A stretch of 64,000 nucleotides of DNA from Massilibacillus massiliensis (GTDB taxonomy: Bacteria; Bacillota; Negativicutes; FLKF01): the NCBI RefSeq assembly GCF_900086705.1, contig NZ_LT575483.1, positions 2,679,189 through 2,743,188 of the forward strand, given 5' to 3'. The position numbers and the translations under genes are program-made. Below are positions 16,829-27,014 of the stretch, one piece after another. Numbering within the stretch: position 1 is the stretch's first letter; each line of letters begins with the position of its first letter. Under the pieces are notes generated by a model. That model saw only the letters and a program-made list of their open reading frames with translations, made no database searches and was not told the origin of the DNA.

Positions 16829-17869
16829 ATGCAAGAAATTATGGGATTATTGCAAATTTCCATTGTCTTAAGAGGTGCTTTGGCACATTTCATTTCTAAC
16901 CCGCAGGCATTGGAGCTTTGTATCAATTTAATCCAGGTCGGTGCGATTTTTATGATGATTTCTTTAGCCGCTGTAGTACTTGTTTATACGGAGCGAAAGG
17001 TAAGCGCTTTTGTGCAGCGGCGTTCCGGCCCTAATCGTGTTGGCCCGGGAGGCACGCTGCAGTCCGTTGCTGATATGGTTAAGCTTATGGCGAAGGAAGA
17101 TATTATACCGCTTGGTACGGATAAATGGATGTGGATGCTGGCGCCTATTTTATTGTTTATTCCTGCAGCGGCAGCGTTTGTTGTAGTGCCATTCGATCAT
17201 AAAGCAATTTTTGCAGATTTAAATATTGGTATTTTTTATTTTATGGCGATATCTGCGCAATCTGTTTTACCGTTTTTGATGGCGGGGTGGGCGTCTAATA
17301 ACAAATATTCTCTGGTAGGTGGCATGCGAACGGTTGCCCAGATGCTTAGCTATGAGGTTCCGATGGTGCTTTCGATTTTAGGAATTGTGATGCTCACAGG
17401 TTCCATGCGTATGAGTACCATTGTGGTGATGCAGCAGCAAGTGTGGTTTATTGTTTTGCAGCCGCTTGCGTTTGTCATTTATGTAATTACGGCAACGGCA
17501 GAAATTAATCGTGCGCCGTTTGACTTGGTTGAAGGAGAGTCAGAATTGGTTGCAGGACCATTTACGGAATATACAGGTATGCGCTGGGCATTGTTTTTTT
17601 TAGCTGAGTACGCAAATTTACTGGCTGTGTCGGCGATTGCCACTACGTTGTTTTTGGGCGGGTGGAACGGACCGTGGCTGCCTGGCTGGGTATGGTTTTT
17701 CCTTAAAGTAGGCGGGATGATTTTTCTGTTTATGTGGTTTCGCTGGACGTTTCCTCGGCTGCGGATTGATCAGCTGATGTCGTTTGGCTGGAAGATATTA
17801 CTTCCTTTGGCATTGGTCAATCTCATTGCTACGGGTATTGGTATCTATGTGTTCGATTTTTTCAGTTAG
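16829..17869 (+). CDS. nuoH: NADH-quinone oxidoreductase subunit H
   Basis: A 346-residue membrane subunit with about eight helices that forms the quinone channel at the joint of the two arms. Visible conserved loops are VYTERKVSAFVQRRSGPNRV (after the first helix) and AEINRAPFDLVEGESELVAG, plus RWTFPRLRIDQLM near the end. These acidic and arginine residues belong to the coupling path from quinone to proton pumps. No nuoG lies upstream, where many bacteria carry it. Confidence 0.94.
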   Translation: MQEIMGLLQISIVLRGALAHFISNPQALELCINLIQVGAIFMMISLAAVVLVYTERKVSAFVQRRSGPNRVGPGGTLQSVADMVKLMAKEDIIPLGTDKWMWMLAPILLFIPAAAAFVVVPFDHKAIFADLNIGIFYFMAISAQSVLPFLMAGWASNNKYSLVGGMRTVAQMLSYEVPMVLSILGIVMLTGSMRMSTIVVMQQQVWFIVLQPLAFVIYVITATAEINRAPFDLVEGESELVAGPFTEYTGMRWALFFLAEYANLLAVSAIATTLFLGGWNGPWLPGWVWFFLKVGGMIFLFMWFRWTFPRLRIDQLMSFGWKILLPLALVNLIATGIGIYVFDFFS

Positions 17870-17881
17870 GAGGAATGCAGT

Positions 17882-18319
17882 ATGCTGGGTAAAGGTTTGC
17901 TAAAAGGGATGCGTGTTACTTTAAAAACTTTTTTTCATAAAAAAGAAACCTTGCAATATCCTGAAAAAAAATTAACCATGCCTGAGCGATTTCGTGGTGG
18001 TGAACTAAATTTAAATCATAAGAAATGCATTGCCTGTGGTCTTTGTGCAATGACATGCCCGAATCATGTTATCGCGCTGACGACAGAAATGAATGAGAAT
18101 AAAAAAAGATTTTTAAAAACTTATGTGTATCATTCGGGTTTGTGCTTATACTGTAATTTTTGTGTTGAAGCATGTCCTACCAACGCAATTTCTTGGGATA
18201 AGAATTATGAGAACTCCACATACTTCCGAGATGCGTTAGATATTGATTGTTTAGCGATTGCCAAACAGAGAGATATGCAGGAAAATGAGACGGAGCAAGG
18301 GAGGGATGGGAATGCATGA
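17882..18319 (+). CDS. nuoI: NADH-quinone oxidoreductase subunit I (2x[4Fe-4S])
   Basis: A 145-residue subunit with two ferredoxin-type clusters. The motifs are CIACGLCAMTCPN (about residues 49-61) and CLYCNFCVEACPT, each with the fourth cysteine followed by Pro. It passes electrons from the input module to NuoB. As nuoEFG are absent here, it is the likely docking point for an alternative donor such as ferredoxin. The end overlaps nuoJ by eight bases. Confidence 0.93.
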   Translation: MLGKGLLKGMRVTLKTFFHKKETLQYPEKKLTMPERFRGGELNLNHKKCIACGLCAMTCPNHVIALTTEMNENKKRFLKTYVYHSGLCLYCNFCVEACPTNAISWDKNYENSTYFRDALDIDCLAIAKQRDMQENETEQGRDGNA

Positions 18320-18821
18320 ACTTGCCTACACAGCTGCATTTTTTATCTTTGCGGTGCTTACAGTAGCATCAGCAGTCGGCGTTGTGGCAAAAAGTGATCT
18401 TGTACATAGTGCATTATTACTGGCGTTGTGCTTTGTTGGTGTAAGCGGGTTATATGTGTTGTTGCAGGCTGATTTTTTGGCTGCAGTCCAGATCTTAATT
18501 TATAATGGGGCGATTGCGATTGTTTTTGTGCTTGGAACGATGTTGACACGGCGTAGCAGTCGACATGGAACCAATGATACGGATGAGAATGTTCCATCAA
18601 AGTGGGTTACGGCAGTCAGCGGATTATTTGTTCTCGTTGTCTTGGGGGTGATTGCTACAACCCCATGGCGGTATTCTGTGGTGGAGGCGGTGCAAGATAC
18701 GCCGTCACTTCTTGCACAATTGATACTTACCGATTATATGGTGGTCATGGAAGCCGCTGCAGTGCTTTTACTGGCAGCGATGATTGGTGCAATTGTGTTG
18801 GCAAAGGGAGTGGAAGAATGA
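18312..18821 (+). CDS. nuoJ: NADH-quinone oxidoreductase subunit J
   Basis: A 169-residue membrane subunit with five predicted helices. The conserved third-helix region reads ADFLAAVQILIYNGAIAIVF. The ATG at 18312 is favoured by the AAGGGAGGG site about seven bases upstream; the ATG at 18306 abuts that site. The gene overlaps nuoI at its start and nuoK (ATGA) at its end. Confidence 0.9.
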   Translation: MHELAYTAAFFIFAVLTVASAVGVVAKSDLVHSALLLALCFVGVSGLYVLLQADFLAAVQILIYNGAIAIVFVLGTMLTRRSSRHGTNDTDENVPSKWVTAVSGLFVLVVLGVIATTPWRYSVVEAVQDTPSLLAQLILTDYMVVMEAAAVLLLAAMIGAIVLAKGVEE

Positions 18822-19126
18822 TTGGTTTGACGCATTTTTTAACAGTTGCGGCGATGGTGTTTGTGATCGGTTTATATGGAGCATTGACGAAGCGAACCAT
18901 TATTGGAATTTTGATGAGTATTGAGTTGATGTTGAATGCTGTTAATATCAACTTGATCGCTTTCTCGCGCTTTATTACACCGGAAGTTTTAACAGGACAA
19001 ATCTTTGCGATTTTTACAATCACGGTTGCGGCGGCCGAAGTAGCCGTTGGCTTGGCCATGGTTTTTCGCATATATCATGATCGAAATACTGTGCATGCTG
19101 CTCGACTGAATAAAATGCACTGGTAA
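18818..19126 (+). CDS. nuoK: NADH-quinone oxidoreductase subunit K
   Basis: A 102-residue membrane subunit with three helices, related to MrpC of antiporters. The conserved segment GILMSIELMLNAVNINLIAF carries the Glu of the proton path in helix two, and helix three has FTITVAAAEVAVGLAM with a second Glu. It starts at the ATG overlapping the nuoJ stop by four bases. Confidence 0.93.
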   Translation: MIGLTHFLTVAAMVFVIGLYGALTKRTIIGILMSIELMLNAVNINLIAFSRFITPEVLTGQIFAIFTITVAAAEVAVGLAMVFRIYHDRNTVHAARLNKMHW

Positions 19127-19145
19127 GATTTGATCGAGAGAGTAG

Positions 19146-21059
19146 GTGAGAATTTTGTTTAGCCAATACGCATTGCAACATGCTTGGTTGATTCCGTTGA
19201 TGCCAGCGGTGGCTTTCATTCTGGTTGGTGTTTTTCTGCGTCGTTTTGCTGCGACTTCGGCAGTGATTTCTATTGGATTGAGTTTTTTAAGTTTTGTTTT
19301 GGCACTCGGTGTTGGCATTGGAATTATAGAAAGCAATATTACGGTGGATGCTCCATTGATTCAAAAAATACCTTGGGTTTCAATTACGGGATTTTCTGCC
19401 GAGATGGGTGTATATCTAGATCCGATCTCTGCGATGATGCTATTTGTCGTCACGCTGATTACGCTATTGGTACAAATCTATTCCGTTGGCTATATGCGCG
19501 GCGATGATGGATTTGGACGTTTTTTTGCGTATCTATCTTTATTCTCTGCAGCTATGCTGGGGTTGGTTCTCGCAGTTAACTTTATGCAATTGTTTGTTTT
19601 TTGGGAATTAGTTGGTCTGTGTTCCTACCTTTTAATTGGGTACTATTTTCATAAAATTTCCGCACGGGAAGCGGCTAAAAAAGCGTTTTTTACAACACGT
19701 GTGGGTGATTTTGGATTATTGATTGGAATTTTACTTTTGCAGAGTTTGTTTGGTACATTGGATTTTAGAGAATTGGCAATTGTAGTGCCTGGATACGCTT
19801 GGCAATATGGTACAGGTTTCCTCACAGCCGTGGCAATTCTCTTGTTTCTTGGTGCAGTTGGAAAATCGGGACAGTTTCCGCTGCATGTATGGCTGCCGGA
19901 TGCGATGGAAGGACCCACACCTGTGTCGGCGCTGATTCATGCGGCAACGATGGTCGTTGCCGGGGTGTATTTGATCGCTAGGAGTTTCTTTTTATTCAGT
20001 ATTTTACCGAATGCATTGGAGATCATCGCTTGGATTGGGGCGTTTACTGCTTGTTTTGCTGCCAGTATTGCAATTACACAAAGAGAGCTGAAACGTATTT
20101 TGGCATATTCTACAATCAGTCAGTTGGGATATATGATGCTAGCACTTGGGGTAGGCAGTGTCACAGCGTCGATGTTTCATTTGATGACACATGCATTCTT
20201 CAAGGCCTCGTTATTTTTAACGGCTGGTGTGGTTTTACATGCTTTGCCGGATAAATCCGATATTTTTACAATGGGTGGATTACGTCATAAGATGCCGCTT
20301 GCATTTGTCGCAATGACGATTGGTGTTCTCGCGATATCCGGTATTTGGCCGTTTGCGGGTTTCTTTTCAAAAGATGAAATTTTGCTGGCCGCTTCTCAAG
20401 TGAGTATGCCGCTATACAGTCTCGCCATGCTGACTTCTTTTATGACGGCTTTTTATATGGCAAGGTTGCTGATCGTTGTATTTTGCGGTCCGGAAAAGAT
20501 GGAGCATCAACCGCATGCTGTGCCAATTTCTATGCAAGTCTCGATCATCGTACTTAGTATTTTTTCTGTTGTAGGAGGCTATATACCGTATGTAAATCAT
20601 TTTGGTGAATGGGTTCGATTTGGGTTGAGCACACATGCAGCTATCAATTGGAGTATTGCAATCGTCTCAATGGGCGTATCAATCGCGGCGATTTGTCTGG
20701 CTTGGCTGATCTATGGCACGGAGAAAGTTTCAGCGGATCAATTGATTAGACGGTTTCGTCTGTTATACAAACTAAGTTTTCACAAATATTATATCGATGA
20801 ACTTTATCTATGGATGAAGCGTACGTTTGTCGATGGCTTGGGAAGATTTTTGTATTGGCTGGAACTGCACTTTGTAGAAGGGATTGTCAATGAAATTGCG
20901 CGTTTACCCGTACAGGTTGGTGATTTAGTACGCAAAGGACAGTCCGGTAATTTGCAGCGTTACAGCTTGGTTATGTTTAGTGCACTGCTCATTATTATAG
21001 CGGGGCTGGTATTTGGCGATCCGCTATGGAAGTTGATCTTAGCAGGGGGTGATTTTTAA
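19146..21059 (+). CDS. nuoL: NADH-quinone oxidoreductase subunit L
   Basis: A 637-residue antiporter-like proton-pumping subunit, the farthest from the peripheral arm. Conserved pieces are FFAYLSLFSAAMLGLVLAVN, FWELVGLCSYLLIGYYF and SGQFPLHVWLPDAMEGPTPV with its Lys and His residues, then the long C-terminal lateral helix. The start is uncertain: GTG at 19146, or TTG at 19155 just after an AGGTGAG site. It lies 19 bases after nuoK. Confidence 0.93.
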   Translation: MRILFSQYALQHAWLIPLMPAVAFILVGVFLRRFAATSAVISIGLSFLSFVLALGVGIGIIESNITVDAPLIQKIPWVSITGFSAEMGVYLDPISAMMLFVVTLITLLVQIYSVGYMRGDDGFGRFFAYLSLFSAAMLGLVLAVNFMQLFVFWELVGLCSYLLIGYYFHKISAREAAKKAFFTTRVGDFGLLIGILLLQSLFGTLDFRELAIVVPGYAWQYGTGFLTAVAILLFLGAVGKSGQFPLHVWLPDAMEGPTPVSALIHAATMVVAGVYLIARSFFLFSILPNALEIIAWIGAFTACFAASIAITQRELKRILAYSTISQLGYMMLALGVGSVTASMFHLMTHAFFKASLFLTAGVVLHALPDKSDIFTMGGLRHKMPLAFVAMTIGVLAISGIWPFAGFFSKDEILLAASQVSMPLYSLAMLTSFMTAFYMARLLIVVFCGPEKMEHQPHAVPISMQVSIIVLSIFSVVGGYIPYVNHFGEWVRFGLSTHAAINWSIAIVSMGVSIAAICLAWLIYGTEKVSADQLIRRFRLLYKLSFHKYYIDELYLWMKRTFVDGLGRFLYWLELHFVEGIVNEIARLPVQVGDLVRKGQSGNLQRYSLVMFSALLIIIAGLVFGDPLWKLILAGGDF

Positions 21060-21060
21060 A

Positions 21061-22596
21061 ATGTCCGAATTTCCATTGTTGACAACAATTTTACTCACAC
21101 CTGTTTTGGGAATCTTGATTTTATCTTGTATGCCTCGGGCGGCAGATCAAATGATTAAGATGATTTCTGCGATCACAATGTTGATTACGCTTGCTTTAAC
21201 AATGTATGCCTATGGTGCGTATGATGTTAGTTTAGGCGGCATGCAGTATAAGGAAAATGTTGTTTGGGTTCCTGATTTGGGCGTGTCTTATGCACTGGGA
21301 GTGGATGGCATTTCATTACCGCTTCTGTTGCTTACGGTTCTTGTAGGTTTTTCGGCAGTTTTTGTTTCATGGAAAGTTGAGAAACGTTCCAAAGAATTTT
21401 TTATTCAATTGCTGCTGTTAGTTGTTGGCGCGATTGGAACATTTGTCGCGCAGGATCTGTTTATCTTTTTATTATTTTATGAAGTAGGGATCATTCCGAG
21501 TTATATTATGATGGTGGTTTGGGGATCTGCTAAGCGTGTGCGTAAAGAATACGCAGCAATGAAATTGGTGATTTATTTATTGTTAGGTTCGGCCTTTATG
21601 CTCGCTGGCGTGATTGCCTTATATATCAATGCTTTTCCGGCAGGCATGCGAACCTTTAGTCTGCAAGTTTTAGCGCAGGCGCAGGCATTTGGACATTTAT
21701 CGGAATCGGTTCAAATTATCGCATTTTTCTTATTGCTCTTAGGGTTTGGTTCAACATTGGCGATGTGGCCATTTTATAGCTGGGCGCCTGACGGTTATGC
21801 AGCGGCACCGACTGGTGTAGCGATGCTTCATGCCGGTGTATTAAAGAAAATTGGCGCTTATGGTTTGATTCGTATCGGAATGGTGATTTTACCATTGGGT
21901 GCTAAGTTTTGGGCGCCGATGATTGCATTTGTTGCAGTAATCAATATTTTGTATGGGGCATTTCTTGCACTGGTTCAGAAAGATTTAAAATATATGGTGA
22001 GTTATTCCTCTATTTCTCATATTGGATATATCTTAGTCGGCTTTGCAGCGTTGAATATCATCAGTATGAATGGTGCGATTGCCAATATGTTTGCACACGG
22101 GATCATGAGTGCTTTATTCTTTGCTATGATTGGCTTAGTCCATGAAAAAACCAGTACAAGACAGATTTCTGAACTTGGCGGGTTAGCGCATCAGATGCCG
22201 CGTGTAGCAATTGGGTTTATGTTAGCCGGAATGAGCGCACTCGGGCTTCCGGGATTGGTAGGATTTATTCCGGAATTTATAAGTTTTGTTGGCGCATTTA
22301 AAGTTTATCCATGGCATACGCTTTTGGCTGTATCGGGGATTATCTTCACAGCACTTTATGTGTTGCGTATGTTGGCAAATATCTTGTTTGGTCCAAGACG
22401 GAGAGAGTTCGATGCTTGCCGTGATGCATCCGGTGTTGAATTGGTACCGCTTACTGTATTAGGAGCTGTTTTGGTCGTTGCAGGTGTTTTTCCGCAGCTA
22501 TTAATGGGCATGGTCAATAGTGGAGTGGAACCGATGATGTCGGTCTTTGTGAATTTACCGATCACGCCAACTTTGTTGGGAGGTGTGTTTAAATGA
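21061..22596 (+). CDS. nuoM: NADH-quinone oxidoreductase subunit M
   Basis: A 511-residue antiporter-like proton-pumping subunit. The visible signatures are LFYEVGIIPSYIMMVVWG (with the essential Glu) and MWPFYSWAPDGYAAAPTGVA, followed by MLHAGVLKKIGAYGLIR. It starts at the ATG at 21061 with a GGGGGTGA site, and overlaps nuoN by four bases. Confidence 0.94.
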   Translation: MSEFPLLTTILLTPVLGILILSCMPRAADQMIKMISAITMLITLALTMYAYGAYDVSLGGMQYKENVVWVPDLGVSYALGVDGISLPLLLLTVLVGFSAVFVSWKVEKRSKEFFIQLLLLVVGAIGTFVAQDLFIFLLFYEVGIIPSYIMMVVWGSAKRVRKEYAAMKLVIYLLLGSAFMLAGVIALYINAFPAGMRTFSLQVLAQAQAFGHLSESVQIIAFFLLLLGFGSTLAMWPFYSWAPDGYAAAPTGVAMLHAGVLKKIGAYGLIRIGMVILPLGAKFWAPMIAFVAVINILYGAFLALVQKDLKYMVSYSSISHIGYILVGFAALNIISMNGAIANMFAHGIMSALFFAMIGLVHEKTSTRQISELGGLAHQMPRVAIGFMLAGMSALGLPGLVGFIPEFISFVGAFKVYPWHTLLAVSGIIFTALYVLRMLANILFGPRRREFDACRDASGVELVPLTVLGAVLVVAGVFPQLLMGMVNSGVEPMMSVFVNLPITPTLLGGVFK

Positions 22597-24011
22597 ATAT
22601 TGAATTATTAGCAGTTGAAATAGCCGTTGTTGTTCTCGCGTTAGCGCTGATCATGTTTGATTTATTGCTGCCGCGGCAAGAGAATCGCCGCAGTTTAGGA
22701 TGTTTTACGGTTTGCGGATTAATCGGGATTTTGCTTTATAGTTTTCAGCAGTATGGAATTTCGGATACTGTATATCGTGAATTTTTTGTGGTGGATAGTT
22801 TTGCTGTATTTTTTAAACAGGTATTTCTTGTTGGAACGATATTGACGGTGGCATTCTCCTTTGATACCGTAGAAAAATTCACAAAAAATATAGGCGAATT
22901 TTATGCATTGCTATTGTTTGGTCTGGCAGGGATGATGGTCATGGTATCTGCAAATGACCTGCTTACTGTATTTATTGGTCTTGAATTAATGTCAATTGCT
23001 TTTTACAGCTTGGTGGGATTTCATTTGAAAAGTGTGAAATCAAGCGAAGCAGGGATTAAGTATTTGATTCTTGGGGCTACAGCAAGTGCTGTTTTTTTGT
23101 ATGGTGTGAGTTGGGTATATGGGTTTAGCGGAAGTATTTTATTTGGTCAGCTTGCGCTGCAACTGAATGATAGTCCGGCGGTACTTTTAGGGGTAGGTTT
23201 GATACTTGCTGGATTATGTTTTAAAATATCCGTTGTCCCTTTTCATATGTGGGCGCCCGATGTCTATGAAGGAGCGCCGATTTCTGTTACGGCTATGCTG
23301 GCAATGGCATCAAAGGCAGCTGGCTTTGCAGTTGTAGTGCGGGTCTTTTTGGTGGCTTTTATCCCTTTGCAAATGTATTGGCAGCCAGTCATCAGTATTT
23401 TGGCTGGATTAAGTATGCTTGTTGGAATTGTAGGTGCGATTTGGCAAAAAAATATGAAGCGTATGTTAGCGTATTCTTCAATCGCACAAGCCGGATATAT
23501 CTTAGCTGGCTTGGTAGCTGCTGACGGGGCTGGCGCTAAAGGAATGCTGGTATATATTGTTTTATATATGGCAGCCAATGTGGGTGCTTTTGCTGTAATT
23601 GCCGCTGTATATAATCAATGTGGTGCAGATGAAATTGAGGATTTTTCCGGACTTTCGCAAACATCACCATTTCTCGCAGTTGTGATGACAGTATCTTTGT
23701 TATCTATGGCAGGGCTGCCACCCTTAGCAGGGTTTGTTGGAAAGCTGTATATTTTTACTGCGATTGCGGATAAAGGATATTTTTGGCTTGCCGTATTAGG
23801 CTTAGTGTTTTCTATGATTTCAGTGTATTACTATATGCTGGTGGTCAAGACGATGTATGGGAAAGAGGCAAAAGAAACGCAGGTTGGTTTTCATGCTGAT
23901 GGAACATTGCGCATTGTAGCGTTATTCAGTCTGGTTGCAACTTTATTTATCGGAATTTATCCGAGACTGTTGGCGGAGCTGGCAAATGCGGCAGTTCAGG
24001 CGCTTTATTGA
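22593..24011 (+). CDS. nuoN: NADH-quinone oxidoreductase subunit N
   Basis: A 472-residue antiporter-like subunit and the last gene of the nuo operon. Conserved regions are TVFIGLELMSIAFYSLVGF (with the key Glu) and KISVVPFHMWAPDVYEGAP. Together with L and M it forms the three-channel pump. A hairpin terminator follows at 24026-24100. Confidence 0.94.
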   Translation: MNIELLAVEIAVVVLALALIMFDLLLPRQENRRSLGCFTVCGLIGILLYSFQQYGISDTVYREFFVVDSFAVFFKQVFLVGTILTVAFSFDTVEKFTKNIGEFYALLLFGLAGMMVMVSANDLLTVFIGLELMSIAFYSLVGFHLKSVKSSEAGIKYLILGATASAVFLYGVSWVYGFSGSILFGQLALQLNDSPAVLLGVGLILAGLCFKISVVPFHMWAPDVYEGAPISVTAMLAMASKAAGFAVVVRVFLVAFIPLQMYWQPVISILAGLSMLVGIVGAIWQKNMKRMLAYSSIAQAGYILAGLVAADGAGAKGMLVYIVLYMAANVGAFAVIAAVYNQCGADEIEDFSGLSQTSPFLAVVMTVSLLSMAGLPPLAGFVGKLYIFTAIADKGYFWLAVLGLVFSMISVYYYMLVVKTMYGKEAKETQVGFHADGTLRIVALFSLVATLFIGIYPRLLAELANAAVQALY

Positions 24012-24025
24012 AAGAAGAAATAAAG

Positions 24026-24100
24026 AAAATATCGACCTGCCATAATCTATAAGTTGGTCGCTTGAGCAAACAGATTTCTTGATGCAAGTCGATATTTTTT
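24026..24100 (+). terminator. Terminator of the nuo operon
   Basis: AAATATCGAC and GTCGATATTT are 10-base arms around a long loop, followed by a run of T, 15 bases after the nuoN stop. Confidence 0.75.
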
Positions 24101-24282
24101 ATTAGATGATTTATACAACGGTGAGAGCAAAAACAATAAAATAGTTGTGAATTCTTCTAATTGTCTGAATTGTTTTAAAATTATAAAATAATAATATAAG
24201 GTGGTTATTTTATTATTTTTAAAAAGGAGGAAAATACCGAGTTTTATCCTAATATGTCGCAGTTTTTACGAGGAGGATTATT

Positions 24283-25623
24283 ATGGAAAGCAGTATATTT
24301 TTATTAGGGGTATTATTTGCGGCGATTGGACTCATTGTTTTTTTTATTATGAAAGCCAGACTGCACGCTTTTTTATCGTTGATTATTGCTTGTATGTTTG
24401 TAGGGATAGCTACAGGGATGCCACTCGTTAAAATAAGTGCTTCAATTGAAGCGGGGATGGCGAGTACTCTTGGTTTTTTGGCTACGATTTTGGGACTTGG
24501 TACGATTCTGGGAAAAATGTTAGAGATTTCTGGCGGAGCTGAGCGTTTAGCCAGAACGATGATTGATATTTTAGGTAAGAAAAATGCACAGTGGGCGATG
24601 ATGATTGTGGCCTTCGTAGCGGGAATACCAGTATTCTTTCAAGTTGGCTTCGTATTGTTAATTCCGTTGGTTTTCAGTGTTGCATTGGAAACAGGATTGT
24701 CTCTGGTGGCGATCGGTGTTCCAATGGCAGCTACGCTGATGACGGTGCACTGTATGATTCCACCGCATCCTGCAGCGATGGCGATTGCCGTATCATTGAA
24801 TGCAGATGTCGGTCGCGTTATTATGTATGGTTTATTGATTGGTTTCCCGGCAGCGGCCATCGGTGGTCCTATTTTTATTAATCTTTTGCGTTATAAAGCT
24901 GAGTTTAAACCTCCTGCTCATTTAGCGAAAAGTGAACGTACGCCGGATGAAAAATTGCCGCCGTTTGGTACTACTTTATTTACGATTTTACTTCCTTTGC
25001 TTATCATGGTAGCGAAAACAATTATTGAACTAAATGTACCGAAAGATGCAGCGATTATGCCTTTAATCGCATTTATCGGCAATCCGATTACGGCACTTCT
25101 GATTTCAGTGTTTCTATCGTATTGGACGCTTGGCTTTGCGCGTGGTTTCTCGATGAAACAGTTAAGTAGTTTTACAGAACAATGTTTCGGACCGGTTGCA
25201 GGCATTCTACTTGTCATTGGTGGGGGTGGTGCCTTTAATAAAGTACTGATTGATAGCGGTTTAGGAAATGAAATTGCAAAAGTTTTAACGAGTCTTGATA
25301 TGAGTCCGTTGGTGATGGCGTGGCTTGTTGCGATTGTCATGCGTTTTGCTGTTGGATCTGCAACTGTAGCAATGATGACGGCCGCAGGCATTATTATACC
25401 GGTATTGCAGGTATATCCTAATTTAGATCCGGCGTTAATTGCGATTGCGATCGGAGCAGGTGCTATTGGGTTTTCTCATGTAAATGATTCGGGATTTTGG
25501 ATTGTTAAGGAGTATTTCAATATGCCGCTTATGGATATGTTTAAAACGTATACGATGGCAACGACGGTTGCCGCAGTAGTCGGTTTAGCTGGGGTATTGT
25601 TACTTTCGAATATGGTTGGATAA
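24283..25623 (+). CDS. GntP-family transporter (gluconate/glycerate type)
   Basis: A 446-residue membrane protein with about 12 helices. GntP-family features include GTILGKMLEISGGAERLART, PVFFQVGFVLLIPLVFS, MIPPHPAAMAIA and the C-terminal GFSHVNDSGFWIVKEY. The family imports gluconate and related hydroxy-acids with protons. The neighbours are a CdaR-type regulator and a glycerate kinase, so glycerate or a sugar-acid precursor is the likely cargo. A GAGGAGG site supports the ATG at 24283. Confidence 0.9.
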   Translation: MESSIFLLGVLFAAIGLIVFFIMKARLHAFLSLIIACMFVGIATGMPLVKISASIEAGMASTLGFLATILGLGTILGKMLEISGGAERLARTMIDILGKKNAQWAMMIVAFVAGIPVFFQVGFVLLIPLVFSVALETGLSLVAIGVPMAATLMTVHCMIPPHPAAMAIAVSLNADVGRVIMYGLLIGFPAAAIGGPIFINLLRYKAEFKPPAHLAKSERTPDEKLPPFGTTLFTILLPLLIMVAKTIIELNVPKDAAIMPLIAFIGNPITALLISVFLSYWTLGFARGFSMKQLSSFTEQCFGPVAGILLVIGGGGAFNKVLIDSGLGNEIAKVLTSLDMSPLVMAWLVAIVMRFAVGSATVAMMTAAGIIIPVLQVYPNLDPALIAIAIGAGAIGFSHVNDSGFWIVKEYFNMPLMDMFKTYTMATTVAAVVGLAGVLLLSNMVG

Positions 25624-25642
25624 GGGAGGTTTTTATGAAGTA

Positions 25643-26800
25643 TTAGTCTTTCAAGATGATTTTACAGAGTACAGCATGATGAAAGAAACGACAGGGGTCG
25701 AGTTCTGTGATTTCTTTAAATTTTTTTAGACGAAACAGTAGGGTGTTTCGGTGAATATAGAGATTTTTTGCAGTATCTGTGAGATTTAAGTTATGTTCTA
25801 ACAAGCAAAGAATGGTTCTTTTTATATCATACTTTTTGGTTAGTCCATTTAAATTTTCCTTTATTTTTAAAATTGGCGAGGTTTCTGTACCATGAATTTG
25901 TTCTAATAAATAGGAAACTAAGATATCAAAGTCGTGTATGCTGGAAATGGCATTAGAGGTTTCTTTTGTAAGTGCAAATAAGGCCTCTTGATAAGATTGC
26001 GCCAAAGCAGTATAGTGACTGGCTAGACTTCCTACGCCTAAGAAAAGCTGTATTTTATTTTCTGGATTTATAAGACTCAGGATCACTTCTGCCCAGCTTG
26101 TATAGGCGGATGGAGCAACGGTGTCAGAAAAATGTTTAAGAATAATTAAGTGCGTTTCTAAAAAAACAACAAAGTCAGCACCCTGTATTTCTGGACAGTT
26201 TGTTAATTGTTGCAGCAGCTTGTCTTTCGTGCGATATGCTGCGAGTTCGCTTATACCGAATTGATCAAACGCATACTCCAAAAGGGGTTGTATATCAATC
26301 ACCAAAACCAACCGTGCTAAGCTTAAATCGTATTTTAATAGTTTTGCAGTCGCAGTCAATTTATCTTGGTTTGTATGTGCATTCTCAGAGAGAAGAAGTG
26401 CAGTGAAATTTTCTCTTAAATGAGATTGAGAATGCGCTTCTTCTTGCAATACTTCCTGCTCTATTATTAATTCTGTGATCATTTTTACCATTTGCGCAAT
26501 GGGTCTTACTTTCTCTGGATGCCCAGATATTCCTACGACGCCAATAATTTTTTGATGCACGATAATCGGCATATTCAGGCCTGGTTTTGTACCGCTGTAT
26601 TGTTTAAGATTTGCAGGAAAGATTTCAACTGTTTGAGCAGTTTGAATTGCGGTTTGTGCACCTTTGTGGAGGGTATTGATTCTATCGGGTTGACCTGAGG
26701 CAAGAATCATTCCTTGGTTGTCCATAATATTAATGTTTTGTTGGGCGATGGGCAAAATGCTGTCGACGATTCTTTGGGCTAAGGTATGTGTTAAAAGCAA
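25643..26800 (-). CDS. cdaR: CdaR-family sugar-diacid/glycerate regulator
   Basis: A 385-residue regulator. The N-terminal putative sugar-diacid recognition domain covers about residues 5-135 (AQRIVDSILPIAQQNINIMD, VVGISGHPEKVRPIAQMVKM). The middle is a GGDEF-like non-catalytic domain. The C-terminal PucR-type helix-turn-helix is NLTDTAKNLYIHRNTLLFRL. E. coli CdaR activates glucarate and glycerate genes. It lies convergent with the GntP gene and divergent from glycerate kinase, fitting control of both. TTG at 26800 is preferred because GAGGTG lies six bases upstream and the GTG at 26809 is inside that site. Confidence 0.85.
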   Translation of the reverse strand: MLLTHTLAQRIVDSILPIAQQNINIMDNQGMILASGQPDRINTLHKGAQTAIQTAQTVEIFPANLKQYSGTKPGLNMPIIVHQKIIGVVGISGHPEKVRPIAQMVKMITELIIEQEVLQEEAHSQSHLRENFTALLLSENAHTNQDKLTATAKLLKYDLSLARLVLVIDIQPLLEYAFDQFGISELAAYRTKDKLLQQLTNCPEIQGADFVVFLETHLIILKHFSDTVAPSAYTSWAEVILSLINPENKIQLFLGVGSLASHYTALAQSYQEALFALTKETSNAISSIHDFDILVSYLLEQIHGTETSPILKIKENLNGLTKKYDIKRTILCLLEHNLNLTDTAKNLYIHRNTLLFRLKKFKEITELDPCRFFHHAVLCKIILKD

Positions 26801-27014
26801 AAAAATCACCTCGATTAGTTAAAATGTACAATTAGATTTTATTATATCTCATTATAACAAATTATATGGGCGTACTCATTGGTTATTTTGCATAATATTT
26901 ATTGGAATCTAAAATAAAAGATTAGGCAGTGTCAATATTGTAAATCTTGCCGGTTTTTCATAAAATGAAGATAAGCCAGAATACGAAATTGATCAAGTGA
27001 AATGAGGGATGGAT

